A stretch of DNA of 64,000 nucleotides from Grimontia celer (GTDB lineage: Bacteria > Pseudomonadota > Gammaproteobacteria > Enterobacterales > Vibrionaceae), in contig NZ_FIZX01000001.1 in the NCBI RefSeq assembly GCF_900055185.1, positions 1,860,001 to 1,924,000 on the forward strand, written 5' to 3'. Under the pieces are notes generated by a model. That model searched no databases and was not told the origin of the DNA. It was given only the letters and a program-made list of their open reading frames with translations. A program made the translations under genes and the position numbers. How positions within the stretch are numbered: the stretch's first letter is position 1; every line of letters begins with the position of its first letter. Positions 28,947 through 37,505 of the stretch are shown here, piece after piece.

Positions 28947-29037
28947 TGGCGGAGAGATAGGGATTTGAACCCTAGATACGCTATTAACGTATGCCGGTTT
29001 TCAAGACCGGTGCTTTCAACCACTCAGCCATCTCTCC
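28947..29037 (-). tRNA. serT: tRNA-Ser (anticodon UGA)
   Basis: 91 nt on the minus strand. The acceptor stem GGAGAGA/TCTCTCC is perfect, with discriminator G and an encoded CCA. The anticodon stem-loop CCGGT-CTTGAAA-ACCGG gives UGA. A long variable arm (CATACGTTAATAGCGTAT) marks a class II tRNA, and GGTTCAAATCC is the T-loop. It reads UCN serine codons. It is the first element of a transcript that continues into the 191-bp repeats. The symbol follows E. coli usage for tRNA-Ser(UGA). Confidence 0.97.
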
Positions 29038-29178
29038 GTAAGTGCCGCGCATATTACAAAGCCCTCGCGAGCTTGTAAAGCCCGAATTTCCTGAAATTCG
29101 TCCGTTTGCACAGGCTTTGCTCAGTTAGTCTATTTGGCAGACACTTAACGCCCCCTTTCGGGCTATTGAATCAAATGC

Positions 29179-30066
29179 TCAGCCAAACTGACGCCCCTGC
29201 TCTTCAAACCAATCGATGATATCTGCAAACTCCTGCTGGTTATCTTTGCCAATAGCAAAGAACACATTGAGCCCTATACCTTTTCCAATAGGAGATTCTT
29301 TGATATTGAGCTCCACCAGCTCACCAGAGTTTAGGTATGGCAACAGATAATCCGTCGGCATGGCTGCCCACCCATCTCGTTTAATCAACTCACACAATAA
29401 ATCATGGTTACTCACTACATGGCGCCGTGGAGATACCTTGGCAAAACCGACATCCAACGCGAGAAAGTTCTCCGTCAGATACTGTGTCTGACCCTGTAGT
29501 TCATTGATCGTGACTTCTTGCAAAGCAGCCAGCGGAGACGAGACGGATGCAAAACACTTCAGTTGTAGGTTGGCAATACTTCTCCAGGTCACTTCCGTCT
29601 CCGGGAAAACCATATCGCGGTTTGGCATTAACGCCAGATCTGCTGATCCATCATTGAGCATTTCCAGGGCCTCTGGACGTGTTCTGTGAAGCCAGTTAAC
29701 CGTGATATTCGGATAATGCTGCCGTATTTTCTCTTCGATATTGACCATCATGGTCATAGGGGCAAATACATCATGAACAATGGTTACCGAGTACACATCA
29801 CGGTCAAATAAGGCTTGGCTGAAGTGGAAAAGCTCTCTGTTTTGTTTCTCTACTACTTTGGCTTGAAAATACAGCTTGCTGGCCTTGTCGGTGGGGATTG
29901 CCTTTCGACCTTCAATAACAAATAGTGAATACCCCACTCCATCTTCAAATGCCATCACGTGCTCACGTACCGTGGTGCGCGATTTCCTCAACAGCTTCGC
30001 CGCAGCACTGTACGAACCTTTTTCATAGACCGCGATAAAGGTAGTGAGTTGTTCCAATGTATGCAT
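29179..30066 (-). CDS. LysR-family regulator divergent from the second amidohydrolase
   Basis: 295 residues. The HTH lies at 1-62 (LEQLTTFIAVYEKGSYSAAA, then SRTTVREHVMAFED) and the effector domain at about 90-290. It is a paralogue of the LysR at 22624-23514, with the same unusual R-TT-VRE recognition segment and matching phrases such as HRTRPEAL against HRNRDDAL and QYLTENF against QYLSENL. It is divergent from an exported amidohydrolase with 128 bases between starts, repeating the arrangement seen at 20.6-23.5 kb. Confidence 0.88.
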   Translation of the reverse strand: MHTLEQLTTFIAVYEKGSYSAAAKLLRKSRTTVREHVMAFEDGVGYSLFVIEGRKAIPTDKASKLYFQAKVVEKQNRELFHFSQALFDRDVYSVTIVHDVFAPMTMMVNIEEKIRQHYPNITVNWLHRTRPEALEMLNDGSADLALMPNRDMVFPETEVTWRSIANLQLKCFASVSSPLAALQEVTINELQGQTQYLTENFLALDVGFAKVSPRRHVVSNHDLLCELIKRDGWAAMPTDYLLPYLNSGELVELNIKESPIGKGIGLNVFFAIGKDNQQEFADIIDWFEEQGRQFG

Positions 30067-30194
30067 TTCGTCTATTCCATGCCTTTTGTTAGTAATACCC
30101 TAACAAAACTGACTTGGTGGTATTAGATATTCGTTTAAAAATAGCGACAAGTTCAAAAAATCATTTAAAACAAAAACTAAACTCAGAGGTCGAA

Positions 30195-31874
30195 ATGAAA
30201 ATCTTCCTGCTTTCGGTTATCGCTCTTGCACTCTCCTCTACCATGGCGCTAGCCGCACCGGATCTGATTTTAAAAAACGGAGACATCATCACCGTTACCG
30301 GCGAACAGGCAAGCGCCGAAGCAGTGGCAATCAAAGACGGAAAAATCGTTGCCGTCGGCAGCACAACAGAAGTCCTAAAAACAAAAGGAAGCACAACAGA
30401 AATTCGTGACCTTGAGGGGAAAACAGTCGCACCCGGCTTTATTGATTCCCATGGCCACTTTGCCAACTACATCCCGCTGGCAAACTCACTATTTGTTTAC
30501 CCTTCCCCAATGGGAACCAGTGACAGTATTCCAGCTATCCAAAAACAGTTGTCGGCCCATTTCTCCCAAGACTTGGATAAAAGCATTTTGCATATCGCGT
30601 TTGGCTATGACGATTCGGTCCTGGAAGAAAAACGCCACCCTAATAAGCAGGAGCTGGACAAAGTAACGGGAGACTTCAGCCTTTGTATGATGCATGTGTC
30701 TGGGCATCTGGGTGTTTGTAACAGTGCAGGGCTGGCAAAAATCGGTTATTCCGATGCATCAGAGAATCCAAGTGGTGGCGTGATCCACAAAGATGAAGGT
30801 GGTGCGCTGACTGGCCTGCTAGAAGAATCTGCCACCTATGCTCTCTTTCCTCACCTGACTGTAGGTAGCCAAGAAGAAGCCATCGAAAACTTTAACAAAG
30901 CTCAGGATCTATTCGCGCGTTATGGGGTAACAACCGCGCAGGAAGGACTAGCCACAGCCTCAACCTTAGGATTGATTAAATCAATGGCCGATGCCGGCGA
31001 GTTGAAAATCGATGTGCTGGCTTATGCAAAATGGGTCGACTTCGAAACTGTACTTAAAAACATGAAGCTTGGCGAATACAGCAACAGGCTGAAGCTTGCT
31101 GGTATGAAAATTACCGGGGATGGCTCCCCTCAAGGCAAAACCGCATTCCTATCAACGCCATACTTCGAAGTGCCTCATAGCCACTCCTATCACTACCACG
31201 GCTATCCGGTACTCAACCAAGATGAAATGAATCACTACGTGGATTTGGCATTCAAAAATAACGCTCAGCTTATCAGTCACGCAAACGGTGATGCGGCAGC
31301 TGACCTGCTTCTGAATGCCGTTGAAAAGGCAAATGCGAAGTACGGGGACCGTGACCACCGAACTACCACGATTCACGCGCAAACTATGCGCCTGGACCAG
31401 ATTAAACGTATGCGAGATGCAGGTATGATGGTGTCTTATTTCCCTGCCCATACCTTCTTCTGGGGTGATTACCACCGCGATTCAGTGCTTGGTCCTTGGA
31501 GAGCATCAAACATCTCCCCTATGGGCTGGGCAAATGAATTCGGACTGACTTACACCATTCATATGGATGCGCCGGTTGCTTTCCCTGACCAGTTGCTCAA
31601 TATGTGGACAGCCGTAAACCGAGTTACGCGTTCAGGTGAAGTGTTAGGTGAATACCACAGAATCACTCCTTACCAAGCGCTGGAAGCCGTCACCAAAACT
31701 GCTGCTTATCAGAACTTTGAGGAAGACGAAAAAGGCACCATTGAAGTAGGCAAACGCGCGGATTTAGTCGTGCTGGACAAAAAACCACTGGCCGTCGAAC
31801 CGATGGAAATCAAAGACATTCAGGTACTAGAGACCATTAAAGACGGTAACACTGTCTTCAAATACGCTGGCTAA
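30195..31874 (+). CDS. Exported amidohydrolase, YtcJ-like (amidohydrolase 3 family)
   Basis: 559 residues from ATG 30195, which has GAGGT six bases upstream and begins a clear signal peptide (MKIFLLSVIALALSS...ALA-AP). An open extension to 30114 lacks these. Metal-dependent amidohydrolase motifs: APGFIDSHGHF near residue 83, LISHANGDAAAD near 360, YTIHMDAPVAFPDQ near 453, and the closing strand GKRADLVVLDKKP. Unlike the first amidohydrolase it has no lipobox and is probably periplasmic. It is a distant paralogue of the gene at 20561-22498, and each has its own LysR partner. Confidence 0.87.
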   Translation: MKIFLLSVIALALSSTMALAAPDLILKNGDIITVTGEQASAEAVAIKDGKIVAVGSTTEVLKTKGSTTEIRDLEGKTVAPGFIDSHGHFANYIPLANSLFVYPSPMGTSDSIPAIQKQLSAHFSQDLDKSILHIAFGYDDSVLEEKRHPNKQELDKVTGDFSLCMMHVSGHLGVCNSAGLAKIGYSDASENPSGGVIHKDEGGALTGLLEESATYALFPHLTVGSQEEAIENFNKAQDLFARYGVTTAQEGLATASTLGLIKSMADAGELKIDVLAYAKWVDFETVLKNMKLGEYSNRLKLAGMKITGDGSPQGKTAFLSTPYFEVPHSHSYHYHGYPVLNQDEMNHYVDLAFKNNAQLISHANGDAAADLLLNAVEKANAKYGDRDHRTTTIHAQTMRLDQIKRMRDAGMMVSYFPAHTFFWGDYHRDSVLGPWRASNISPMGWANEFGLTYTIHMDAPVAFPDQLLNMWTAVNRVTRSGEVLGEYHRITPYQALEAVTKTAAYQNFEEDEKGTIEVGKRADLVVLDKKPLAVEPMEIKDIQVLETIKDGNTVFKYAG

Positions 31875-31891
31875 TAGTCATCGACTGACAG

Positions 31892-31920
31892 AAAAAAGGC
31901 GGACAATGTGTCCGCCTTTT
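31892..31920. terminator. Bidirectional terminator between amidohydrolase and pstB
   Basis: An 11-bp stem AAAGGCGGACA/TGTCCGCCTTT with a 3-base loop, with A-run and T-run on opposite sides. It serves the converging amidohydrolase and the pst operon. Confidence 0.88.
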
Positions 31921-31939
31921 GAATTTCTGGCGTCAGCAA

Positions 31940-32809
31940 TTAGCCGAAACGGCCACCGATGTAGTCTCGAGTCAACTTGTGCTCTGGGTCTTCGAAAACA
32001 CGCGCTGTTTCGTTCACTTCTACGAGGTCACCCAAGTGGAAGTATGCGGTGCGATCGGAAACACGCTTCGCCTGTGACATGGAGTGCGTGACCATCACGA
32101 TACTGAAGTTCTCTTTCAGCTCGCTGATCAGCTCTTCGATGATGCCCGTAGCAATCGGGTCAAGCGCTGAACATGGCTCATCCATCAGAATAACTTCTGG
32201 TGCAATCGCTATAGTACGGGCGATACACAGACGCTGTTGCTGACCACCAGACAAACCGGTTGCTGGCTGATCAAGGCGGTCTGCCACTTCAGCCCAAAGA
32301 CCTGCACGGCGCAGCGATTCTTCAATCACGCCATCCAGTTCATCTTTGCCATCTACCAAACCATGAATACGCGGGCCGTAAGCCACGTTGTCGTAAATAG
32401 ATTTCGGGAACGGGTTCGGGCGCTGGAATACCATACCCACCTGTGAACGAAGCTCAACGATTTCCTGCTCTTTGGCATAGATGTTATGACCATCCAGCAG
32501 GATTTCACCTTTCACTTCACAACCCGGTACGGTGTCGTTCATACGGTTCAGACAGCGCAGGAAAGTAGATTTACCACAACCTGAAGGGCCAATCATCGCC
32601 AGTACTTGTTTCTCACCGATGTCGAGATTGATGTTACGAATTGCTGATTTCGCGCCGCCTTCGTAGCTCACGCTAACATCGCGTGCTGTCATGCGAGGAG
32701 CCGTGACAAATGGCAGACCACAGGTCTCTTTAGGGGCTGCAGTTTTTTCAGCCGCCATTTCTTGATGTACTTGATTCATTTCACCTGTGTGAGTAATTAC
32801 GGTTGTCAT
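31940..32809 (-). CDS. pstB: Phosphate ABC transporter ATP-binding protein
   Basis: 289 residues from ATG 32809, the start that lies seven bases after GGAG; a closer ATG at 32815 is too near it. Walker [10 protein letters not shown] near residue 75, signature [16 protein letters not shown], Walker [14 protein letters not shown]. It powers high-affinity phosphate import with PstC and PstA. The roughly 30-residue N-terminal extension relative to E. coli PstB (257) is common in marine gammaproteobacteria. It is the last gene of pstSCAB here; phoU does not follow, since the next gene is a convergent amidohydrolase. Confidence 0.96.
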   Translation of the reverse strand: MTTVITHTGEMNQVHQEMAAEKTAAPKETCGLPFVTAPRMTARDVSVSYEGGAKSAIRNINLDIGEKQVLAMIGPSGCGKSTFLRCLNRMNDTVPGCEVKGEILLDGHNIYAKEQEIVELRSQVGMVFQRPNPFPKSIYDNVAYGPRIHGLVDGKDELDGVIEESLRRAGLWAEVADRLDQPATGLSGGQQQRLCIARTIAIAPEVILMDEPCSALDPIATGIIEELISELKENFSIVMVTHSMSQAKRVSDRTAYFHLGDLVEVNETARVFEDPEHKLTRDYIGGRFG

Positions 32810-32819
32810 ATCCATACTC

Positions 32820-34121
32820 CTACCATCTGCGCTCAAGGCGCTTACGCATGATAACGGCACATGCATTCATCAGTGCCAAGAACGCCAGCAATACCATGAT
32901 TGCGCCTGAGGTGTTCTCAACAAAACCTTTTTCCGGGTTTTCAGCCCAGAGATAAATTTGTACTGGCAGCGCGGTGGCTGCATCCAGCGGACCAGAAGGA
33001 ACGTCAACAATAAACGCCACCATACCGATCATCAGAAGCGGTGCAGTTTCACCCAACGCCTGCGCCATACCGATAATGGTACCGGTCAGCATGCCTGGCA
33101 TTGCCAGTGGCAGAACGTGGTGAAGCACCATCTGCATTTTTGAAGCGCCCACACCCAATGCAGCATCGCGCACCGAAGGTGGGACTGCTTTGATTGCTGC
33201 GCGGCTTGAAATAATGATGGTTGGTAGCGTCATCAGAGTCAGTACCAAGCCACCCACCACCGGCGCCGAGCGCGGCAAGTCAGCCACATTCAGGAACACC
33301 GCCAAACCCAGCAGACCGAACACGATAGATGGCACAGCAGCGAGGTTGTTGATGTTGATTTCAATCAGTTCAGTCGCGCGGTTACGTGGCGCAAACTCTT
33401 CCAGGTAAATGGCTGCGGCCACACCAATTGGGAAGCTCAGCGCCAGAGTGACCAGCAAGGTGTAGAAGGAACCTACCGTTGCGCCCCAAATGCCCGCCAG
33501 CTCAGGGTCACGGCTGTCACCATTGGTGAAGAACTTGGTGTTAAACACGGTGCGAACGCGGTCTTCTTTTTTCAGTTCGTCATACCATTCGATTTGAAGG
33601 TTTTTGAACTGACGGCCATCTTCCGGTGTGCTCGCCTTGATGTTTCCTTTGTTGTACTGGTTAAAATTATCGCCTGCTTGCGCCCAGTAAGTGATGGTCT
33701 GCCCAATCAGCGATGGATCTGCCATTACCTTGTCACGCAGGTCGTATTCCGCACCGTTTGAGATAAAGCTGTATAGCGCACGGCGCTGTTTACGGCCGTC
33801 AACAGAAATCTCATCACGAAGCGACTGACGAAGCACTTTACGGAAGCTCGCACCCATCAGCACTTTAGGATCGGTTTCATCGCCATCAATGCCGAGCGCT
33901 TCCGGAGAAAGATCTACCTGAAGCTCAATTTCCGTAGTGAAAAACGCCGTGTAACCCTCGGAAAAGATGGTGGTCATCAAGACAATCAGGAACGCAAACG
34001 CCATCGAAATCGAAGCAATACCGTAGAAGCGGAAGCGCTTCTCTTTGGCGCGGCGACGGGCCACGCCCGCTTTAACCCGCTCGCGTTTGGTCTCTGCCAT
34101 TTTTAGTAATTTATCAGTCAT
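32820..34121 (-). CDS. pstA: Phosphate ABC transporter permease, long form
   Basis: 433 residues against about 296 in E. coli. A charged N-terminus and first helix ([19 protein letters not shown]) are followed by an extra soluble loop of about 150 residues before the permease core, which carries the binding-protein-dependent transport motif ([20 protein letters not shown]). The ATG overlaps the end of pstC by 8 bases, implying translational coupling. The long loop is probably periplasmic. Confidence 0.93.
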   Translation of the reverse strand: MTDKLLKMAETKRERVKAGVARRRAKEKRFRFYGIASISMAFAFLIVLMTTIFSEGYTAFFTTEIELQVDLSPEALGIDGDETDPKVLMGASFRKVLRQSLRDEISVDGRKQRRALYSFISNGAEYDLRDKVMADPSLIGQTITYWAQAGDNFNQYNKGNIKASTPEDGRQFKNLQIEWYDELKKEDRVRTVFNTKFFTNGDSRDPELAGIWGATVGSFYTLLVTLALSFPIGVAAAIYLEEFAPRNRATELIEININNLAAVPSIVFGLLGLAVFLNVADLPRSAPVVGGLVLTLMTLPTIIISSRAAIKAVPPSVRDAALGVGASKMQMVLHHVLPLAMPGMLTGTIIGMAQALGETAPLLMIGMVAFIVDVPSGPLDAATALPVQIYLWAENPEKGFVENTSGAIMVLLAFLALMNACAVIMRKRLERRW

Positions 34122-35496
34122 ACTGCTCTCGATATTTCTTCACGATTCGAAGTGCAACAAAGTTGAGTGCCAGAGTCACTACGAACAATGTCAGGCCAAG
34201 TGCGAATGCTGCCAGCGTCTTAGGGCTGTCAAACTCTTGGTCACCCACCAGCAAGGTCACGATTTGCACGGTGACGGTGGTGACAGAATCCAGCGGGTTA
34301 GCGGTGAGATTTGCCGACAAACCTGCTGCCATCACCACGATCATGGTTTCACCAATCGCACGGGAAACGGCAAGCAACAAGCCGCCAACGATGCCCGGCA
34401 ATGCTGCAGGCAACACGACTTTGCGGATCGTTTCTGAACGCGTAGCCCCCAAGCCCAAAGAACCATCGCGCAGGGACTGCGGCACTGCGGTAATCACGTC
34501 ATCAGACAGTGATGAAACAAAAGGAATGATCATCACGCCCATCACTGCACCTGCTGCCAATGCACTTTCAGATGACGTATTGCTAAGACCAATGGCCTGA
34601 GCGACATCACGGATAAAAGGAGCAGCGGTCAGCGCAGCGAAGAAGCCGTAAACCACGGTTGGAATACCAGCGAGGATTTCCAGAATAGGTTTAACGATAT
34701 TGCGCACGCGTGGTGAGGCGTATTCCGCCAGGTATATCGCACTCATCAAACCGATAGGCGCTGCAATACACATGGCGATAAAGGAAATCATCAAGGTTCC
34801 GGTAAACAGTGGAATTGCACCGAATGCACCACTTGCACCTTGCTGGTCAGCACGCAGGGCAATCTGCGGTGACCATTCTGTCCCGAATAAGAAGTCCGTG
34901 ATAGGGATAATCTGGAAGAAGCGAATCGCTTCGAACAACACCGAAAGAACAATACCTGCAGTGGTCAGTATCGCCAGTGTTGAACAGAACATCAGGAATA
35001 TTTGCAGGCATTTTTCCACATAGTGGCGCGCCTTAAGTTTTGGGCGAACCATTCGCCAGCCAGCTGCCAGACCCACCATTGAGATAGTTAGTACCGCGAC
35101 CCATCTAAGCGTCAGTCCGATACTTTGCAGGTGTTGATAATGCTCTGATGCCGCTAGCAAGGCAGGATCTTCTGTCTTCAAAACGCCATTCGCAATGTGC
35201 ACGATTTGGCTGTAAAGCAACGTCATGCTTTCGTGCGCCTGAATCGTTGCGGATGGAAGCTGAGCCATAACGAGAGAATGAACCATGCTGGGTTCAATGG
35301 CCTGCCAGATCAGAAGAAGAATCACCGCTGGCACCGCTGCTAAAATCGCAGCAAAGGAACCATAGTAAGCTGGTCGGGAGTGGAGCTTGTTCAAGCCACC
35401 TTCAATGGTAGCCACTTCCCGGGAACGTTTTTTGGCGAGTACAAAAGCGCTTATCGCAAACAGCGCTACAATCACCATCAATGTGGACGTCTGCAT
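34114..35496 (-). CDS. pstC: Phosphate ABC transporter permease, long form
   Basis: 460 residues against 319 in E. coli. Two early helices enclose a soluble insert (about residues 60-120), followed by the standard six-helix permease with GSLGLGATRSETIRKVVLP, the site that contacts PstB. It pairs with the long PstA. It lies downstream of pstS with 107 bases between, spanned by a hairpin that would lower its expression relative to the binding protein. Confidence 0.93.
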   Translation of the reverse strand: MQTSTLMVIVALFAISAFVLAKKRSREVATIEGGLNKLHSRPAYYGSFAAILAAVPAVILLLIWQAIEPSMVHSLVMAQLPSATIQAHESMTLLYSQIVHIANGVLKTEDPALLAASEHYQHLQSIGLTLRWVAVLTISMVGLAAGWRMVRPKLKARHYVEKCLQIFLMFCSTLAILTTAGIVLSVLFEAIRFFQIIPITDFLFGTEWSPQIALRADQQGASGAFGAIPLFTGTLMISFIAMCIAAPIGLMSAIYLAEYASPRVRNIVKPILEILAGIPTVVYGFFAALTAAPFIRDVAQAIGLSNTSSESALAAGAVMGVMIIPFVSSLSDDVITAVPQSLRDGSLGLGATRSETIRKVVLPAALPGIVGGLLLAVSRAIGETMIVVMAAGLSANLTANPLDSVTTVTVQIVTLLVGDQEFDSPKTLAAFALGLTLFVVTLALNFVALRIVKKYREQYD

Positions 35497-35560
35497 CCCT
35501 ATTCCTTAAATCCTTTTTACTCAAACCGTGTTTCAAATCGATTTGGGTAAATACAGCAAA

Positions 35561-35590
35561 AGGTGGCGCACCTTAAAAAGTGCACCACCT
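35561..35590 (-). promoter_or_regulatory. Intercistronic hairpin between pstS and pstC
   Basis: AGGTGGCGCA pairs with TGCACCACCT (one C-A mismatch) across a 10-base loop. On the minus strand it is followed by UUUU. It lies 13 bases after the pstS stop, so it is probably a leaky terminator or RNA-stability element that keeps PstS in excess over the membrane components. Confidence 0.65.
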
Positions 35591-35602
35591 CGGGTTGGTA
35601 AC

Positions 35603-36643
35603 TTACAGGTTTGGCTTCAGCTCAACCGCGTCGTTACGAACCAGTTTCCAATCGCGAGCTGACAGAGGAATCAGACCACGGTCAGTCAGGTAACCTTCGT
35701 CGCCAATCGCATCTTCAGAAGTGAAAGCAGTAACGTAAGCTTTCAGGCCTGGAATCACTTCTGCGTGTGCGTTTTTCACGTAGAAGTACAGTGAGCGAGA
35801 TACTGGGTAAGAACCGTCGCCGATTGCGTCAAACGTTGGCACTACACCGCCGATTTTCGCACCCTGAACTTTGTCAGAGTTTTGCTCGAGGAAGCTATAA
35901 CCGAAGATACCGAAAGCGTTAGGGTTCGCGTCCAGTTTTTGTACGATCAGGTTATCGTTCTCGCCCGCTTCGATGAACGCGCCGTCTTCACGAATACCGT
36001 GACAAACTGCTTTGTACTTTTTCTTGTCTTGCTTTTTCATGGCTTTCAGTTCTGGGTACTGCTTACAGCCACCTTCCATTGCCAGCTCTACGAATGCATC
36101 GCGGGTACCAGACGTTGGTGGTGGGCCCAGAACTTCAATTTTGGTTGCTGGAAGAGAAGGGTTTACGTCTTTCCAGGTTTTGTTCGGGTTTTCGATGAGG
36201 TTGCCGTTCGCGTCAGGAACAACTTTAGCCAGTGCAGTGAAAAGGTCTTTCAGAGTGATATCGAACTGCTCAGACTTTTTAGAGTTAGCGAAAGCAATGC
36301 CGTCGTAACCTACTTTGATTTCAGTGATATCTTTAACGCCGTTCTTCGCACACAGCTCGATTTCAGAGCTTTTGATTTTGCGTGATGCGTTAGTGATGTC
36401 TGGCGTGTTTTCACCCACACCTGCACAGAACAGCTTCAGACCGCCGCCCGAACCGGTAGATTCGATTTTCGGTACTGAGAATTCTGAAGTGCGGCCGAAG
36501 CGCTCAGCAACAACGGTAGCAAACGGGTACACTGTTGAAGAACCAACAATGCTAATGTAGTCACGAGTCGCTGCAGCAGCGTTGTTAGCAGCGAATGCTG
36601 ACAGGCATACTGTCGATGCCGCAATCAGAGCCTTAAGTTTCAC
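35603..36643 (-). CDS. pstS: Periplasmic phosphate-binding protein
   Basis: 346 residues from GTG 36643, placed five bases after a strong GGAGG; the longer TTG frame would start inside that ribosome site. The signal peptide MKLKALIAASTVCLSAFAANNAAA-ATRDY is clear. The phosphate-binding motifs are IVGSSTVYPF near residue 35 and ESTGSGGGLKLFC, with PPTSGTRDAF near residue 175. It captures phosphate in the periplasm for PstCAB and heads the operon. A candidate Pho box lies upstream at 36792-36809. Confidence 0.95.
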   Translation of the reverse strand: MKLKALIAASTVCLSAFAANNAAAATRDYISIVGSSTVYPFATVVAERFGRTSEFSVPKIESTGSGGGLKLFCAGVGENTPDITNASRKIKSSEIELCAKNGVKDITEIKVGYDGIAFANSKKSEQFDITLKDLFTALAKVVPDANGNLIENPNKTWKDVNPSLPATKIEVLGPPPTSGTRDAFVELAMEGGCKQYPELKAMKKQDKKKYKAVCHGIREDGAFIEAGENDNLIVQKLDANPNAFGIFGYSFLEQNSDKVQGAKIGGVVPTFDAIGDGSYPVSRSLYFYVKNAHAEVIPGLKAYVTAFTSEDAIGDEGYLTDRGLIPLSARDWKLVRNDAVELKPNL

Positions 36644-36791
36644 ATCAACCTCCAAGTCGATAGTTTTCTAAGTTGAACTGTCAGGTTGTAACTGACTGTT
36701 TTTCGATTTCGGTTCAAAAACTGAAGACAAAATTAGAGATCGCTTGTGACACTAACCTTAATGAAATGTGAACATTTGATTACAGCCGGAA

Positions 36792-36809
36792 ATGTCACAT
36801 AACTGACAC
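36792..36809. promoter_or_regulatory. Candidate Pho box between pstS and the PTP-like gene
   Basis: ATGTCACATAACTGACAC matches the E. coli Pho-box consensus at 13 of 18 positions in the plus orientation and 11 of 18 on the minus strand. It lies 149 bases before pstS and 200 before the divergent gene. PhoB control of pst is well established in related bacteria; this exact site is inferred. Confidence 0.45.
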
Positions 36810-37009
36810 ATCATCAAAACCAATCATTCATCCCACTGACATATTCCCACCCTAGCTTATTGACCCACGTGCGCGCCTTACCCCTCCGCACCTGTCTTTT
36901 CTTGCTGTATCGACATCGCATTATTTGCGGCTTTTCGCTTGCTGGCTGGCGCACAAAATAGAATTACCCAAAACAACGCAGTGGCTAATAATTAAAAGAG
37001 AGTAAAGAA

Positions 37010-37492
37010 ATGGCTCAATCAGCCTCAGTCGGCTTGCATGCCGCCGAAAGCTTCGATTCATCGACGCTTTCTGATCATGATGTTCGCTTGAAACACAAAC
37101 CATCCGTCCTGTTTCTTTGTGACGGTAAAGAGGGCTACTCCCTTGTAGCAGAGGCGATTCTGGCCCATAAGGCGGACAGTCACTTTGACAGCTTCAGTGC
37201 TTATACAAGTAACACTTGTGATGTCGCCACTGCCTGTCAGGCTTTAAGGCAATACAACATCGCTTGTTCCGATAAGCATTTCCGTCCTATCGAAGCCTAC
37301 AACTGCAACAATGTGGATTATTTGATTGCGTTAAACCCCGCGTCGGTTCAATCAGGCAAACCTCTGCCGAAGTATGAAAAGTTTATTCCGTGGGATATTA
37401 CTGAGGGTGGGGAATCGAGCGATCGTCAGAAAGCGATAAAGTACATCAACGACCAGATAAACTATTTTCTGTCTGTCTATCTGTATCGTTGA
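37010..37492 (+). CDS. LMW protein-tyrosine-phosphatase/ArsC-like protein with a broken active site
   Basis: 160 residues. After a 30-residue leader, SVLFLCDGKEGYSLVAEAIL occupies the place of the LMW-PTP/arsenate-reductase P-loop (VLFLC-x5-R-S-x-MAEA). The Cys is kept, but the residue that should be Arg is Tyr, and the usual D-P segment near the C-terminus is replaced by PWDITEG. It is therefore probably not a phosphatase and may bind an anion or a protein partner. It is divergent from pstS across a 366-base region with a candidate Pho box, so control by phosphate supply is possible. The gene ends 13 bases before a convergent GGDEF gene. The homology is inferred from the motif region only. 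Confidence 0.6.
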   Translation: MAQSASVGLHAAESFDSSTLSDHDVRLKHKPSVLFLCDGKEGYSLVAEAILAHKADSHFDSFSAYTSNTCDVATACQALRQYNIACSDKHFRPIEAYNCNNVDYLIALNPASVQSGKPLPKYEKFIPWDITEGGESSDRQKAIKYINDQINYFLSVYLYR

Positions 37493-37505
37493 TTTGTTCG
37501 TTTCT

